Shown here: positions 1 through 10,190 of the stretch, piece by piece
Numbering within the stretch: position 1 is the first letter of the stretch
Layout of the letters: each line of letters begins with the position of its first letter
NCBI GenBank assembly: GCA_033032865.1
Contig: JAWHQI010000267.1
Location: forward strand, 2,584,001 to 2,648,000
Origin: Dactylorhiza incarnata
Taxonomy: Eukaryota > Streptophyta > Magnoliopsida > Asparagales > Orchidaceae
Direction of reading: 5' to 3'
DNA: 64,000 nt
The notes under the pieces: model-generated
What the model was told of the DNA's origin: nothing
Database searches by the model: none
The model's input: only the letters and a program-made list of their open reading frames with translations
Program-made: the position numbers and the translations under genes

Positions 1-372
1 TGATAGGACTAGACTTCTCGAGAATTTCAAGACTTCTCGAGAGAAACGACTAGTTCTCGAAAAACAGCTTTAGAAAGAAAAGATCAAAGATATATGACAG
101 GACTTCTCGAGAGAAAAAGGACTTCTCGAAAACTGAGGAAGCTTCTCGAAAACTGAGGAAACTTCTCGAAAACTGAGCTGAGACAGGCTTCTCGAAAACA
201 AAGAAGACTTTTCGAGAGAACAAAGATATCTCGAGAAATACAAGAAACTACTCGAAAAATTTCAACAATTTCTCGAGAGATATCTGAAACAACTCTTCTC
301 GAATATCCATAAGGACTTTTCGAAATCACTGAAAGACTTCTCGGAAAATATCCTTACTTCTCGAAAAGTTTA
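1..372 (-). repeat. TTCTCGA-rich array in the 3' LTR or 3' flank of copia-A
   Basis: A stretch dominated by the motif CTTCTCGA(A/G)A, repeated more than fifteen times at irregular 15-30 bp spacing. Several copies contain the palindrome TTCTCGAGA. It lies downstream of the pol gene of the minus-strand copia element, where the 3' LTR is expected, so the array probably belongs to that LTR. The outer LTR edge is outside the window, and no matching copy remains at the other end because the 5' LTR is cut after about 90 bp. Open frames through the array (for example 84-329) have low-complexity Ser/Phe/Arg composition and are not genes. Confidence 0.6.
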
Positions 373-624
373 CTTAGAGAACTTTCTCCTTTTGTCTTCA
401 GACCAATGCTGCATACCTAAGCTTTGAACCTTTAAAAGTCTTGATCATAAAGTGTATCCCAATTGAGAGACCACACATGAGCCAACCCCATACCTCACAC
501 AATGAAGAATTACATTGCATGAGACTGTGCTTATTGACCCATTGTGACCTGACATTGGTCTACACTTAGCAGAGTGAACCTGCAAGAGCATTACTAGAAA
601 AAGCATATCAAATACACAAACAAT

Positions 625-2106
625 TCAATCTTGGTTCAAAGTTGACTTTCTACAAATCAAGGCTATTGTGGATACAATACCCAGCAGGGGCTTCGTGAAT
701 ATATCCACAAGGTTGTCTTCACTCCTCACATGCTCCACAACGATCAAGCCACCCAACACCTTCTCTCTGATGAAGTGATGCTCGATCTCTATGTGATTGG
801 TCCTTGCATGACACACTAGATTGGTTACCAGTTTCAATGCACTCTCATTGTCCCCGCGAAGCACAGTAGGCCCGCTGACCTCCTCGTCCACATCCTCCAC
901 TAGTCTCCTTAGCCAGACACACTCCTGAGCTGCTAAGGACGTCGCCTTGTACTCGGCCTCCGTGGTAGAAAGGGAAATAGAGTCCTGCTTCTTGCTACAC
1001 CACGAGATAGCAGCAGCTCCACACAAGAACACGTAACCTGATGTCGACTTGCGATCATCAGCGTCACCTCCGTAGTCTGCATCCGTGTACCTATGCAGCT
1101 TGAAGTCAGACTTCTCTTCATAGGATAACCCCATCTTAAGGGTTCCCTTCACGTACTTCAGTATCCCCTTGGCTGCCTCCAGATGAGGCTTCCGCGGCTC
1201 CTGCATATACCGACTAACTTGGCCGACAGCAAAGGCGATGTACGGCCTCGTGATAGTCAAGCAGATAAGACTCCCCATCAGTGCCCGAAAGATCTTCAGA
1301 TCAGGAAGAATCCTCCCTTCTTCCTTCCGAAGCTTCAGCCCAGCCTCCAGAGGAACGGAACTGCTCTTCCCCTCCTTCATGCCGAATCTTTCGACGATCC
1401 TCTCGGCATACGCCCTCTGGGAAACATACAGCCCGCCTCTTCTCTTCTCAACTTGGAGGCCAAGGAAATGGTGCAGTTCACCAAGATCCTTCATCTCGAA
1501 ACGTATGGAAAGCTGCTGTCTCAGCGCCGCGACCTCCTCAGGGTTGTTCGCTGTCACGATCATGTCGTCGACGTATAGCAGCACCAACATGTGAAGACCT
1601 CCACTCTTCTTCACGAACATGCTGGAGTCTGAGTCTGAGGCATCGTAGCCGCAGAACTGCAAGTACTCCGCAATCTTCCCATACCAGGCTCTCGGCGCCT
1701 GTTTCAACCCGTAGAGGGCCTTCTTCAGCTTGCAGACGTGATGTGAAAGTGACTTGGACACGTATCAAGGTAGTTGCACCATGAATATGTCTTTGTCAAT
1801 GTCTCCATACAGGAACGCATTCTTCACATCAAGCTGCCACAACTTCCAACCTCGGCACGCCGCCAGAGCGATGATCGTCCTCACCGACATCATCTTTGCG
1901 ACAGGACTAAATGTCTCTTCGTAGTCCTCTCCGTAGGTTTGGGAGAAGCCTCGAGCGACAAGCCTCGCCTTGTACCGCTCCACTTCTCCATATGCTCTCT
2001 TCTTAACCTTGTACACCCATTTGCAGGTGACAGGTTTGATGCCCTCCACCATGGGAACCAGGTCCCATGTCTCATTCTTTACTAGGGCCTCCATCACCTC
2101 GATCAT
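625..2106 (-). pseudogene. copia-A reverse transcriptase and RNase H (one in-frame stop)
   Basis: Translated on the minus strand, this is the C-terminal half of a copia polyprotein. The RT starts with the ETWDLVP and YKARLVARGF region and continues through LDVKNAFL, LKQAPRAWY and the catalytic box LYVDDMIV. RNase H follows (YTDADYGGD, STSGYVF, STTEAEY, RGDNESA, ending VDIFTKPL). An in-frame TGA near 1764, between ..MVQLP and YVSKSL.., splits it. Both sides stay in the same frame, so one base change accounts for it. About 90 bp between this frame and the integrase frame (2107-2198) carries a further frame break. The enzyme would reverse-transcribe element RNA in virus-like particles; this copy cannot make it whole. 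Confidence 0.9.
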
Positions 2107-2198
2107 GTCCGCGTCCTACTCCTTGATGCCAGCTGCATCCTCAAAGCAGGCAGGTTACCTCTCATCGAGTGGTCCTGCGAAGAAGCAGGAAACCAAAC

Positions 2199-3602
2199 TC
2201 ACGAAGTTCCCTCCTTATAGCGAGCAGGCGGAACTATGGTCCTCTTCGACCTCCTCAAGGCTTGGCCACTATCTACCACTCCGGTAGACTCCTCTACTTG
2301 AGCTCCTCTCTGAACTCCTCTCTGAACTCCTCCTGAAGCAGTGCTCTCCCTGCTTCTTGAGTTCGTAGCTCCCCCTGAGCCAGAAGCTCCTCCTGAGCCA
2401 GAAGCTCCACCTGAGCCTGATGCTCCTCCTGAGCCAGATGGCGATGGAGCACTGGGAGAAAGCTCCAACTCCACAGTAGAGTCCTCAGTGACCCACTCTT
2501 CTTCCCTGCTAGATTCTCCACTCTCCGGCAGCTCCACTGAAGAGACTCCCTGGTACGAGACCAGTTCGTCAAACACAACGTCGCGCGAGACGATGAACTT
2601 GTGGGCCTGCGGATCCATGCACTTCCACCCCTTCTTCCGCTCATCGTAGCCGATGAAGAAACACTTCCTTGCTTTTGGCTCCAACTTGGTTCTCTGAGCG
2701 TCTGGGACGTGCACGAAGCAGGTAGAACCGAACACCTTCATGTGACCCACATTGGGCTTCTCCCCGAACATGAGCTGGTGTGGAGACACCATCCTGTTAG
2801 GACTCAGAGGTAGCATGTTGATCACATGAGTAGCACACGCCATTCCCTCCGCCCATAAGGCCTTGGGAATGCTCTTGGCATGTAGCCAACTCCTGGTAGT
2901 CTCCACCAGATGGAGGATCTTCCTCTCTGCCACCCCATTCTGCTGAGGGGTGTGAGCGCAGGAGAGCTCCCGCCGAATGCCGAACCTCCTACAGAAAGAA
3001 GCAAACTCATTTAAGGTAAACTCCCCTCCATTGTCGCTTCTCAGCTTCTTTACTCTGCGGTTCAGCCTCCCCTCCACAAGCTCCTTCCACTCGAGGAACT
3101 TGTTGAATACTTCTGACTTCTCTCTCAGAAAGTATACCCACGTATAGCGGGTGTAATCATCCACCAGAACCAGCGCATACTTATTGTCTCCATAAGTAAG
3201 GGTGGCGCACGGCCCCATAACATCAGCATGTACGCACTCAAGAGGTGCCTTACACCTGGTCTCCGACTTGTCAAATGGAAGTCGATGTGACTTTCCATAT
3301 TGGCATCCGTCGCACACATGGCCGTCGCCATAGGAAGAGAGATGAGGCAGGCCACTCACTAGGCCCTTTGCCACCATCATCTTCAGCTTGTCCATCCCCA
3401 CATGACCCAGCCTCTCATGCCAGATCACAGCGCTGTCGTTTGTCTTCAGCTTGTCCACATAGGCATTTGCAGACAGAACATACAAATCCTTTACCCTTCT
3501 CCCGGTGAGCGTGACATCAGCATCGACAGACGATAGGTTCTTCAGGAACTTTACCTCCTTTGGTACAAACAACACGTGGTATCTAGCATCCACTGCGTTA
3601 GC
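2199..3602 (-). pseudogene. copia-A GAG-pre-integrase and integrase, 5' end cut by insertion
   Basis: The minus-strand frame begins at the insertion point with AVDARYHVLF, the continuation of the protein that stops at 24169. It has the GAG-pre-integrase zinc residues (WHERLGHVG .. CDGCQYGK), then the integrase core: HADVMGP, the second Asp in LRSDNGGEF, and the Glu in PQQNGVAERK. A C-terminal linker contains four consecutive SGSGGA-type repeats (2370-2440), then RRSKRTIVPPARY before a stop at 2199. Integrase inserts element cDNA into chromosomes. All three acidic residues are visible. The apparent upstream extension to 3797 is translated inserted LTR and is not part of the gene. Confidence 0.88.
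3598..3602. other. Target-site duplication TTAGC, left copy
   Basis: TTAGC here matches 24169-24173 and brackets the insertion 3603-24168. The rejoined copia-A frame supports it as a true 5-bp LTR-type duplication. Confidence 0.9.
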
Positions 3603-3613
3603 TGTAATATCCC

Positions 3614-4409
3614 TGTACAACTCCGATATTCGCCAGGAGGGGTGTTTGGTTCGCACGCCCAAGGGAGCGAGCCAGGATGGGCGAGCCCAGGCGGGGCGAG
3701 GCCAGGAAGGCCGGCGAGCCAGCCGATCGAAGGAGTTCGCTAGGCCAGCCCGGGACCTTGGGTTACAAGTAGCCATTTTTGGGGTACAGTTAGCCATTTT
3801 GGCGAGCCAGACCCGCTAAGGAGCGGTTCGGCAGGCGAACCATAGAGGCGGGCGAGCCAGCCAGTCGAAGGAGCGTCAGACAGGCGAGCCAGCCAGTCAT
3901 TTTGGCGAGACCCGTGTTCGCCGAACAGGTCAAGGGTCTGGTTCGCCGGTTCCAGAAGTGGTCTTTTACCAGAAGACCCCTGGTGGCCTGCGGTTAGCCC
4001 CTCCGAACAGCGGAGTTTGGCTGTTAGCAGACCAATTTGGGGTGCGGATAGTAAGAATGGACAGCGGGAGTTGGCTATTGACAGACCATAAAACCAAAAC
4101 TATAAATAGACCTTAAAGGGCACCTTGGAAGAGGACCAGTTCAGAATCTTTGAGCCTTCTTCTCTCCATAGGTCGCTTTGGTTAGGGCTCTCTAGCTCTC
4201 CAAGGTGCCCGAGTCTTAGCTTTGGCTTGGGAGGGGAAGCGCTCAACGATCTTCCGGGTTAGTGGAGGGACCTCCTTGCTGAGACCAAGGTCTTAGTTCT
4301 TTGCCCGAGTTACCTGCCTATTTCTTCCGAGGGACCAGTAAGGGCTAGCTGACCCTCAATTCGTTGAGGGCCCCGAGCTCCACAAGAGATCGAGAAATCG
4401 GTTTCAACA
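3614..4409 (+). repeat. 5' LTR of the Tat gypsy element
   Basis: A 796-bp direct repeat of 15530-16326, with TG..CA ends. Its first 200 bp are rich in GCGAGCC-type motifs (GCGAGCCAGC and similar). A TATA box lies at 4101-4108, about 308 bp before the LTR end, so U3 is about 500 bp long. The same LTR architecture, with a recognisably related U3, occurs on the minus strand at 34556-35234. Confidence 0.95.
4101..4108 (+). promoter_or_regulatory. TATA box of the 5' LTR promoter
   Basis: TATAAATA in the context AACTATAAATAGACC. It is conserved in the 3' LTR (16018-16025) and in the related minus-strand LTR near 34870, so it is the likely start signal for genomic RNA. Confidence 0.75.
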
Positions 4410-4430
4410 TTTTGGTGCGGTGAGCGTGGA
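4410..4430 (+). other. Probable primer-binding site region
   Basis: Directly after the LTR comes TTTTGGTGCGGTGAGCG. The TGGTGC start, three bases after the LTR end, is where a tRNA 3' end would pair. I cannot name the tRNA with confidence from the sequence alone. Confidence 0.4.
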
Positions 4431-4465
4431 GTGTGGCTGGTTCAAGAAAGTTCCAGAGAAGAGTT

Positions 4466-7225
4466 ATGGCGGGAGATGAGGAGCAGGGCGAGGAGTTCGG
4501 CGAGACTCCTCAGGAGGCGATGGCCAGGATGCTCGCGGATTTCAGAAAGGAGGTGCTCGACACTTTGGGGTTCACGGTCACAGCTCTGCGAAGTGAGTTT
4601 GCGACCCCAGCACCTCAGGCGACCCCTTCCCCAACAGCAGTCGGCGAGAAGGCACCAGGGGGAAGGGCTGGAAAGGAAGTTGCCGTTGGTTTAGGTCAGA
4701 GCCAGGAAGGGCGAGTGTTGTTCGCTAGTCCGGCGAGCTCCGTGCCTGCAAGCTCAGTGCTGGCGAGCTCCGTCCCAGCGAGCGCGACGCAGGCGAGTGC
4801 GCGCCAAGAGGAAGCGGCGACGGTCGGGTTGGTTCAGGCGAGCACCGCCCTCGCGAGCACAGTCCCGGCGAGCTCAAGTTTGGCGAGCTCGCTCGGGGGA
4901 CGAGTGGAGCCAGGGAAAGCAACAGGATGGGGAAGCCCCTTTTGCGAGCTGGTGCTTTCCGCACCCGTCCCTGAGGGATTTGGGGAATGGGACCGGGTGT
5001 ACTACAACGGTAGAGATGACCCTGTCCAGCACCTGCAGAGTTTCGAACACTCGGTCTCCATCAGGCCGATGTCAGATGCCTTCAAGTGTCGGCTCTTTGC
5101 CGTCACCCTCAAGGAGAAGGCCAGGGACTGGTTCCACCATCTCCCTGCAGGGTCAATCTACTCGTTCGAGGATTTGCGCCGAAGTTTTTTGCTGAGGTTC
5201 TCAACCTCAAAAAAGAGGAAGAAGGATGTTGATTCCCTCTTCGCAGTGAAGCAGGGACCCCGGGAGTCGCTGGCTCAGTATGCCGATCGGTTCCAGGAAG
5301 AAGTGCAGCTCACTCAGGAGATGCCTGGGTTTGCACTCCAACTCGCCTTCACGGTCGGGTTGAAAGAGAGTTTCTTCAAGATGGCGTTGAAGAGAAAAGC
5401 CCCTGTCTCCTATGAAAAGCTGATGGAGAGGGTATCGGAGGAAGTCGCGAGTGAGGAAGCCAATCTAGAGCTCACCAAGAGGCTAGCAAAGCTCAGTGAG
5501 CCGGAGGTGAGGCAGCAGGAGGTCAGGAGAAGGGAAGAGCCCCGGGCCCCGGAAGGGGAGTGGAGGCCGCAAGGGGGAGGAATGCAAGGGCAGGGAAGGG
5601 GTTACGGCCCAGGAAGGGGTAACCATGTCGGAGGTCAATGGAGCCCCCCCCCCCCCCCCCCCCAGTTAGGGTGGAGGCAAGGTCCGATGCAAATGCCTCC
5701 CCCTCCCCAACAGGCCATGGCAATTGGAAGAGGAAGAGGTAGAGGAAGAAGAAGGGAAGGAGAGGCGGAAACGGCAGCCGCCAGGAGGAGAAGGAATAGG
5801 GTGGCAGAGGCCGAGGCGAGGGAGGTGGCATTACCATATTGTATCTTCCATGATGTGGAAGGTCACTCGACGGACACCTGTCCGGAGTTCCTGGAAGTAA
5901 AGAGGGGCAGAGCGCCCGCGCCACCACAGCAGCAACCAGTAAGGATCATGGAGGTCGAACCTCGAGAGGAGGATGAGGAAAGGTGTGAGGATAGAGCCGA
6001 TATGAGAAGTAGAGGATGGATCGGGGTGATCCATGGGGGGGGGGGGGTAGGGGTAGAGGCGACCCGCAAGACTAGCCTCCATACCATCTACCGCCGGAGC
6101 GTGGCTTCGACCTCCACCACTCCACCCCCGGCCGAAAAAATCATTTTCACCCAGAAGGACATGCCGGGCTACGAGGACCCGTTCTGCGACGCGCTGGTCA
6201 TCCAGACGGCGATCGAGAACTTCACCGTCTCCCGGATCCTAGTGGACAATGGAAGTTTGGTCAACGTCATCTTCAAGAAGGCGTTTGACAAGATGGGGGT
6301 GGAGCCCAGAAGGTTGTTGGCCTCGGATGGCCCTCTGTTCGGATTCTCGGGGGAAAGGAAGGAAGTAGAAGGGGGAGTGGGGCTTCATGTGACCCTGGGT
6401 GGGAAGTCCCGGAACTGTCGTTTTGTCATAGTGGACGCTCCAAGCAGCTACAGCGCCATCTTCGGACGACCGCTCATCAGCGCGTTCCGCTGTGTCCCCT
6501 CCACTTTTCATCAATGCCTTAAGTTCAATGACAGAGGGGTTCAGGTGCGGATCAGAGGGGATCCCAAGGTGGCAAGGCAATGCTACGTAACGGCTGTCAA
6601 CACTATCTCCTGGATGGGGGAAGCTGAGGAGTGGGATAAGATGATGGAGGAGGCGGACGAAGCCGGAAGGGAGGAGGTAGCCGAGGAGCAGATGGAGGAA
6701 GATGAAGTCCATGCCCAGGATGGGGTAGTTGAGGGACCCCGCGCGGAGGGAGAGAAGGAAGAAGAGGAGGCCCAGGAGGGAAGGGCGGAAGAGCAGATGG
6801 TGATAGAGAAGGAGGACGAGGAGGGAACCCAGGCTCCCACTTGTGTCGAGGAGGAGAGGGATTGGGGAGAGCAATCCAGGCTGGAGGCCGTGGATGAGGT
6901 CATAGAACTTGAAGTCACCACTCGGCTCGGGGTGGTGGAAAAGATCCGAATCAGCGGAGAGCTCAACCCGAAGGAGCAGGCCGAGATCCTGGCCTGCGTA
7001 CAAAGAAATGTCGACGTCTTCGCATGGAGCGCCGCGGAAATGCCCGGATCGACGCGGATGTGGCTTGCCATCGCCTCAACCTCGACCCCGGCACCCGCCC
7101 CATCCGCCAGAAGAGGAGGGCTATCGCCGACAAGCTGGAAGGACCCGTCCGAGAGGAGGTGGGTAAACTCCTGCAGGCAGGTTTTGTATCCGAGATCCAG
7201 TACCCAGGCTGGGTCTCCAACGTAG
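4466..7225 (+). CDS. Tat gypsy gag and protease (reading frame lost at the RT junction)
   Basis: I chose the ATG at 4466 (MAGDEEQGEEF..); the frame is open slightly upstream but without an ATG. Residues ~80-150 are a low-complexity Ala/Ser linker (GCGAGC-like codons). Residues ~170-340 are a retrotransposon gag core (VQHLQSFEH, RDWFHHLP, LRRSFLLRF, LAQYADRF). A basic Pro/Arg/Gly-rich segment follows, then a zinc-knuckle-like CIFHDVEGH..C at about residue 460. The aspartic protease has LVDNGSLVNVIF near residue 593 and IFGRPLI downstream. Gag would build virus-like particles and the protease would cut the polyprotein. A one-base deletion close to 7045, just after FAWSAAEMPG, throws the frame off; the last ~60 residues are out-of-frame. 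A C20 tract (5643-5664) encodes polyproline. Confidence 0.9.
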   Translation: MAGDEEQGEEFGETPQEAMARMLADFRKEVLDTLGFTVTALRSEFATPAPQATPSPTAVGEKAPGGRAGKEVAVGLGQSQEGRVLFASPASSVPASSVLASSVPASATQASARQEEAATVGLVQASTALASTVPASSSLASSLGGRVEPGKATGWGSPFCELVLSAPVPEGFGEWDRVYYNGRDDPVQHLQSFEHSVSIRPMSDAFKCRLFAVTLKEKARDWFHHLPAGSIYSFEDLRRSFLLRFSTSKKRKKDVDSLFAVKQGPRESLAQYADRFQEEVQLTQEMPGFALQLAFTVGLKESFFKMALKRKAPVSYEKLMERVSEEVASEEANLELTKRLAKLSEPEVRQQEVRRREEPRAPEGEWRPQGGGMQGQGRGYGPGRGNHVGGQWSPPPPPPQLGWRQGPMQMPPPPQQAMAIGRGRGRGRRREGEAETAAARRRRNRVAEAEAREVALPYCIFHDVEGHSTDTCPEFLEVKRGRAPAPPQQQPVRIMEVEPREEDEERCEDRADMRSRGWIGVIHGGGGVGVEATRKTSLHTIYRRSVASTSTTPPPAEKIIFTQKDMPGYEDPFCDALVIQTAIENFTVSRILVDNGSLVNVIFKKAFDKMGVEPRRLLASDGPLFGFSGERKEVEGGVGLHVTLGGKSRNCRFVIVDAPSSYSAIFGRPLISAFRCVPSTFHQCLKFNDRGVQVRIRGDPKVARQCYVTAVNTISWMGEAEEWDKMMEEADEAGREEVAEEQMEEDEVHAQDGVVEGPRAEGEKEEEEAQEGRAEEQMVIEKEDEEGTQAPTCVEEERDWGEQSRLEAVDEVIELEVTTRLGVVEKIRISGELNPKEQAEILACVQRNVDVFAWSAAEMPGSTRMWLAIASTSTPAPAPSARRGGLSPTSWKDPSERRWVNSCRQVLYPRSSTQAGSPT

Positions 7226-7358
7226 TTATGGTAAAAAAGGGAGGAGGTAAGTGGCGTATGTGTATCGACTTTTCACTTCTTAATAAATCATGCCCGAAAG
7301 ATTGCTACCCCCTGCCCAGAATCGACGCGCTGGTTGACTCAGCCGTTGTTTTTCTGTA
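7045..7358 (+). pseudogene. Tat gypsy RT N-terminal segment in a shifted frame
   Basis: The correct continuation of the polyprotein runs in a different frame from the gag ORF: ADVACHRLNLDPGTRPIRQKRR, then GFVSEIQYPGWVSNVVMVKK, KWRMCIDFSLLNKSCPKD and LPRIDALVD, all typical of gypsy RT fingers and palm. It ends at a stop at 7357-7359 caused by a second one-base deletion near 7345. The next frame begins within a few bases (MSFLDAFSGYHQI). Two single-base losses in 300 bp inside otherwise well-kept pol suggest recent damage or sequencing error. Confidence 0.85.
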
Positions 7359-10100
7359 ATGTCTTTCTTAGATGCTTTTTCAGGTTACCATCAAATCCGC
7401 ATGCACCCCCCGGACATCAAGGATGTTTCCTTCATCACGGGGGAGGGATGTTATTGCTATAAGATGATGCCCTTCGGGCTCAAAAACGCAGGGGCTACGT
7501 ACCAAAGGATGATGGATAGAATCTTCCGCGAGCAGAAAGGAAGAAATTTAGAAGTCTATGTTGACGACCTCATGGTGAAGAGTCGGGACCTTGGGTCTCA
7601 CCTCCAAGACCTTGAGGAGACGTTCGGGACCCTGCGACGGTACAAGATGAAGCTCAACCCCTTGAAGTGTGTCTTCGGGGCTAGCCGAGGAAAGTTCCTA
7701 GGCCACTTACTCACCCCCGCGGGGGTGGAGCCCAACCCGGACAAGGTTAAGGCTGTAATGGAGTTGGGGTCACCAAAGAATCCAAAGGAGGTTCAGAGCC
7801 TTACAGGGAAGTTGGCTGGGCTCAGCAGGTTCCTCTCCAAGGCAGGAGAAAAGTGTGCACCTTTTTTCAAGGTGCTGCGGGGCAACAAGAAGTTTGAATG
7901 GACCCGGGAGTGCGAGGAAGCCTTCCAGGCTCTGAAAGAACAGCTCACCCAAACCCCTCTGCTCCAGGGACCGAGGCCAGGAGAAGACCTATCACTGTAC
8001 CTGGGGGTAGGGTCCGAAGTAGTAAGTTCCGTGTTGATCCGAGAAGAGGGGAAGAAACAGTTTCCTATCTACTACGTCAGCCGAGTGCTGAAGAAGGCAG
8101 AACTCTGGTACCCGATCTTGGAAAAGTTGGCCTTCGCATTGGTGGTGTCAGCCCGGAGGCTCCGGCCCTACTTTCAAGCCCATTCAATCAAGGTGGTGAC
8201 GGACCACCCTCTCCGTAAAATCATGGAAGGAGTGGAGCACTCAGGGAGATTGGCAAAGTGGTCCGTGGAGCTAAGTGAATTCGATATCGCGTTCGTGCCC
8301 AGGACGTCCATCAAAGCTCAGGCGGTGGCAGACTTCATGGCCGACTATGCAGCCGAAGTGGGGGAGCACGAGTCACCTCCCCCAGAGACATGGAAGATGT
8401 TGGTGGACGGAGCGTCGGGAAAATACTCCTATGGAGGGGGAATGGTCCTGGTGAGTCCTCAGGGGACTCGGATTGAGCAAGCCTTAAACATCCTTTTCCC
8501 AATTACCAACAACCAGGCTGAGTACGAAGCAGTGATAGCGGACCTTCGGCTGGCCCGGGAACTGGGTGTGCAGGATGTGGAGGTCTCCACGGACTCCATG
8601 GTGGTAGCATGCCAGATCAAGGGAGAATTTGAAGCAAAGGACCCGACCCTCCTACTATACCTGGAGAAGGTTAAGGGGGTCATAGGGCAGTTCCGCACCT
8701 TCTCCATCAAACACATACCGAGGAAGGAGAGCACCCAGGCGGACCTCTTAGCCAAGCTCGGCCCCCGAGCGGGAGGGACGACTTCGGAGCTCTTCCGGCC
8801 CTCCATCGAGGAAGGAGAGTTGATGGAGGTGGTTCAACGAGCCTCGTGGATTGATCCATTCATCACCTTCCTATCCTCCGGGCAGTTCCCTGGAGAGGAC
8901 ATGGACAAGAGGCGCTTCAGGTATAAGTCCGCTTATTACTCCTTGCATGCAGTAGGGCTATATAGAAAAACTCTCTCGGGACTCCTGGCCCGTTGTGTTT
9001 CCGAGGAAGAAGTTCCGAGAGTCCTGGAAGAAATCCACTCCGGGGAGTGTGGCAGCCACTCCGGGAGTCGGACCCTGGAAGGGAGGGTGTTGAGGCATGG
9101 CTACTTCTGGCCCACTCTCAACAAAGATGCGGCAGAGTTCGCGAGAAAGTGTCCGAAGTGCCAGCTCCATGCTCCGCTCCAACTCCTCCCAGCTCAAAGG
9201 CTCCGAACCATCACGGCTCCCTGGCCCTTCGCCATATGGGGGCTGGACCTGGTCGGTCCCTTTCCCCAAGCCAGCGGCCAGAGGAAGTTCCTGCTGGTCA
9301 TGATTGATTACTTCTCCAAGTGGGTAGAAGTGAAAGCACTCGCTAAGGTAACCTCTCAGGTTGTAAGGAATTTTGTATGGGGAGAGATAATTTGCAGGCA
9401 CGGGTTACCTCTAGCAATAGTGACGGACAATGGGCCGCAGTTTGCTAGTGAAGAGTTTGTTGGCTTCTGCACTCAGCTCGGCGTCGACCTCAGGTTCGCA
9501 TCGGTCCACCACCCGAGGAGCAATGGACAGGTGGAGGCGGCGAACAAAATAATCGTTAACCTATTAAAAAAGAAAGTGGAGAACCTTCGGGGGAACTGGG
9601 TGGAACAGCTACCCTTCGTCCTCTGGGCCATGAGGACTACTCCGAATACCGCCACCGGGGAGACCCCGTTCAAGCTCTCTCACGGATCCGAGGCCGTTCT
9701 CCCCATAGAGTTCGAGGTAAAGACCCCCCGGGTGATCGCTGCGAGCGAGGGGGATGAAGAGTGGCTGGAAGATAACAATGCAGAGCAGAGGCTATCTTTG
9801 GACCTGGTGGAAGAACTCCGGGACTTGGCCACCATCAGGCAGGAAGAGGTCAAGCGGCGGATGGCTCGATATTTTGACAAACATATCCGGACAAAGCACT
9901 TTCAGAAAGGGGACCTGGTCCTGAAGAAGGTCGATGCGGCCGGCAGAGGGGCCGCGGTGGGTAAGCTTAACCCCAACTGGGAGGGTCCATATATTGTAAG
10001 CGAGGTGCTCAAGTCAGGGGGGTATCACCTCCAGGATGTGGAGGGGATGCCCCTCGACCGAGCCAGGAGTGGGGATGATCTAAAACTATTTTACCCTTAA
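7359..10100 (+). CDS. Tat gypsy RT, dual RNase H and integrase
   Basis: A 913-residue frame. RT: FSGYHQI, MPFGLKNAGATYQR and the catalytic YVDD at residues 67-70. A first RNase H-like connection domain follows (YYVSRVLKKAELWYP, VVTDHPLRKI). A second RNase H starts near residue 347 (MLVDGASG, NNQAEYEAVI, STDSMVV, ADLLAKLG), matching the Tat-lineage dual RNase H. Integrase: zinc His/Cys residues around 560-605 (HSGS..RHGYFWP..CPKCQ), then catalytic GLDLVGPF, VTDNGPQF and the Glu in SNGQVEAANK near residue 727. A C-terminal domain (FQKGDLVLKK, LNPNWEGPYIV) ends the protein. The frame is intact after 7359. The reverse transcriptase copies element RNA and the integrase inserts the product. Confidence 0.93.
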   Translation: MSFLDAFSGYHQIRMHPPDIKDVSFITGEGCYCYKMMPFGLKNAGATYQRMMDRIFREQKGRNLEVYVDDLMVKSRDLGSHLQDLEETFGTLRRYKMKLNPLKCVFGASRGKFLGHLLTPAGVEPNPDKVKAVMELGSPKNPKEVQSLTGKLAGLSRFLSKAGEKCAPFFKVLRGNKKFEWTRECEEAFQALKEQLTQTPLLQGPRPGEDLSLYLGVGSEVVSSVLIREEGKKQFPIYYVSRVLKKAELWYPILEKLAFALVVSARRLRPYFQAHSIKVVTDHPLRKIMEGVEHSGRLAKWSVELSEFDIAFVPRTSIKAQAVADFMADYAAEVGEHESPPPETWKMLVDGASGKYSYGGGMVLVSPQGTRIEQALNILFPITNNQAEYEAVIADLRLARELGVQDVEVSTDSMVVACQIKGEFEAKDPTLLLYLEKVKGVIGQFRTFSIKHIPRKESTQADLLAKLGPRAGGTTSELFRPSIEEGELMEVVQRASWIDPFITFLSSGQFPGEDMDKRRFRYKSAYYSLHAVGLYRKTLSGLLARCVSEEEVPRVLEEIHSGECGSHSGSRTLEGRVLRHGYFWPTLNKDAAEFARKCPKCQLHAPLQLLPAQRLRTITAPWPFAIWGLDLVGPFPQASGQRKFLLVMIDYFSKWVEVKALAKVTSQVVRNFVWGEIICRHGLPLAIVTDNGPQFASEEFVGFCTQLGVDLRFASVHHPRSNGQVEAANKIIVNLLKKKVENLRGNWVEQLPFVLWAMRTTPNTATGETPFKLSHGSEAVLPIEFEVKTPRVIAASEGDEEWLEDNNAEQRLSLDLVEELRDLATIRQEEVKRRMARYFDKHIRTKHFQKGDLVLKKVDAAGRGAAVGKLNPNWEGPYIVSEVLKSGGYHLQDVEGMPLDRARSGDDLKLFYP

Positions 10101-10190
10101 AATCTTTATTGTATTATTTACTGAATCTCATACTCCTTTTTATAATGCTTATAACTACTGCCGTGCCGGCATGACAAAGGTGTGACGTAT
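10101..10190 (+). other. Spacer after pol
   Basis: AT-rich sequence directly after the integrase stop; no frame or motif recognised. It leads into the 97-bp repeat array. Confidence 0.6.

Larger units (their letters stand above)
1..3602 (-). mobile_element. Ty1/copia element copia-A, downstream half
   Basis: The 3' half of a copia element read on the minus strand: part of GAG-pre-integrase, integrase, reverse transcriptase, RNase H and 3' flank. Position 3602 abuts the insertion at 3603, and the element resumes at 24169. The 5-bp sequence TTAGC occurs at 3598-3602 and again at 24169-24173. Removing the insert and one TTAGC joins the reading frame (..LFSVAN / AVDARYHVLF..). Bases 373-624 hold only the 3' untranslated part. 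The domain order protease, integrase, RT, RNase H is that of Ty1/copia. Confidence 0.9.

Noticed and set aside
2341..2649. Pro/Glu repeat protein on the plus strand
   Set aside because: Complement of the SGSGGA repeat linker in copia-A integrase.
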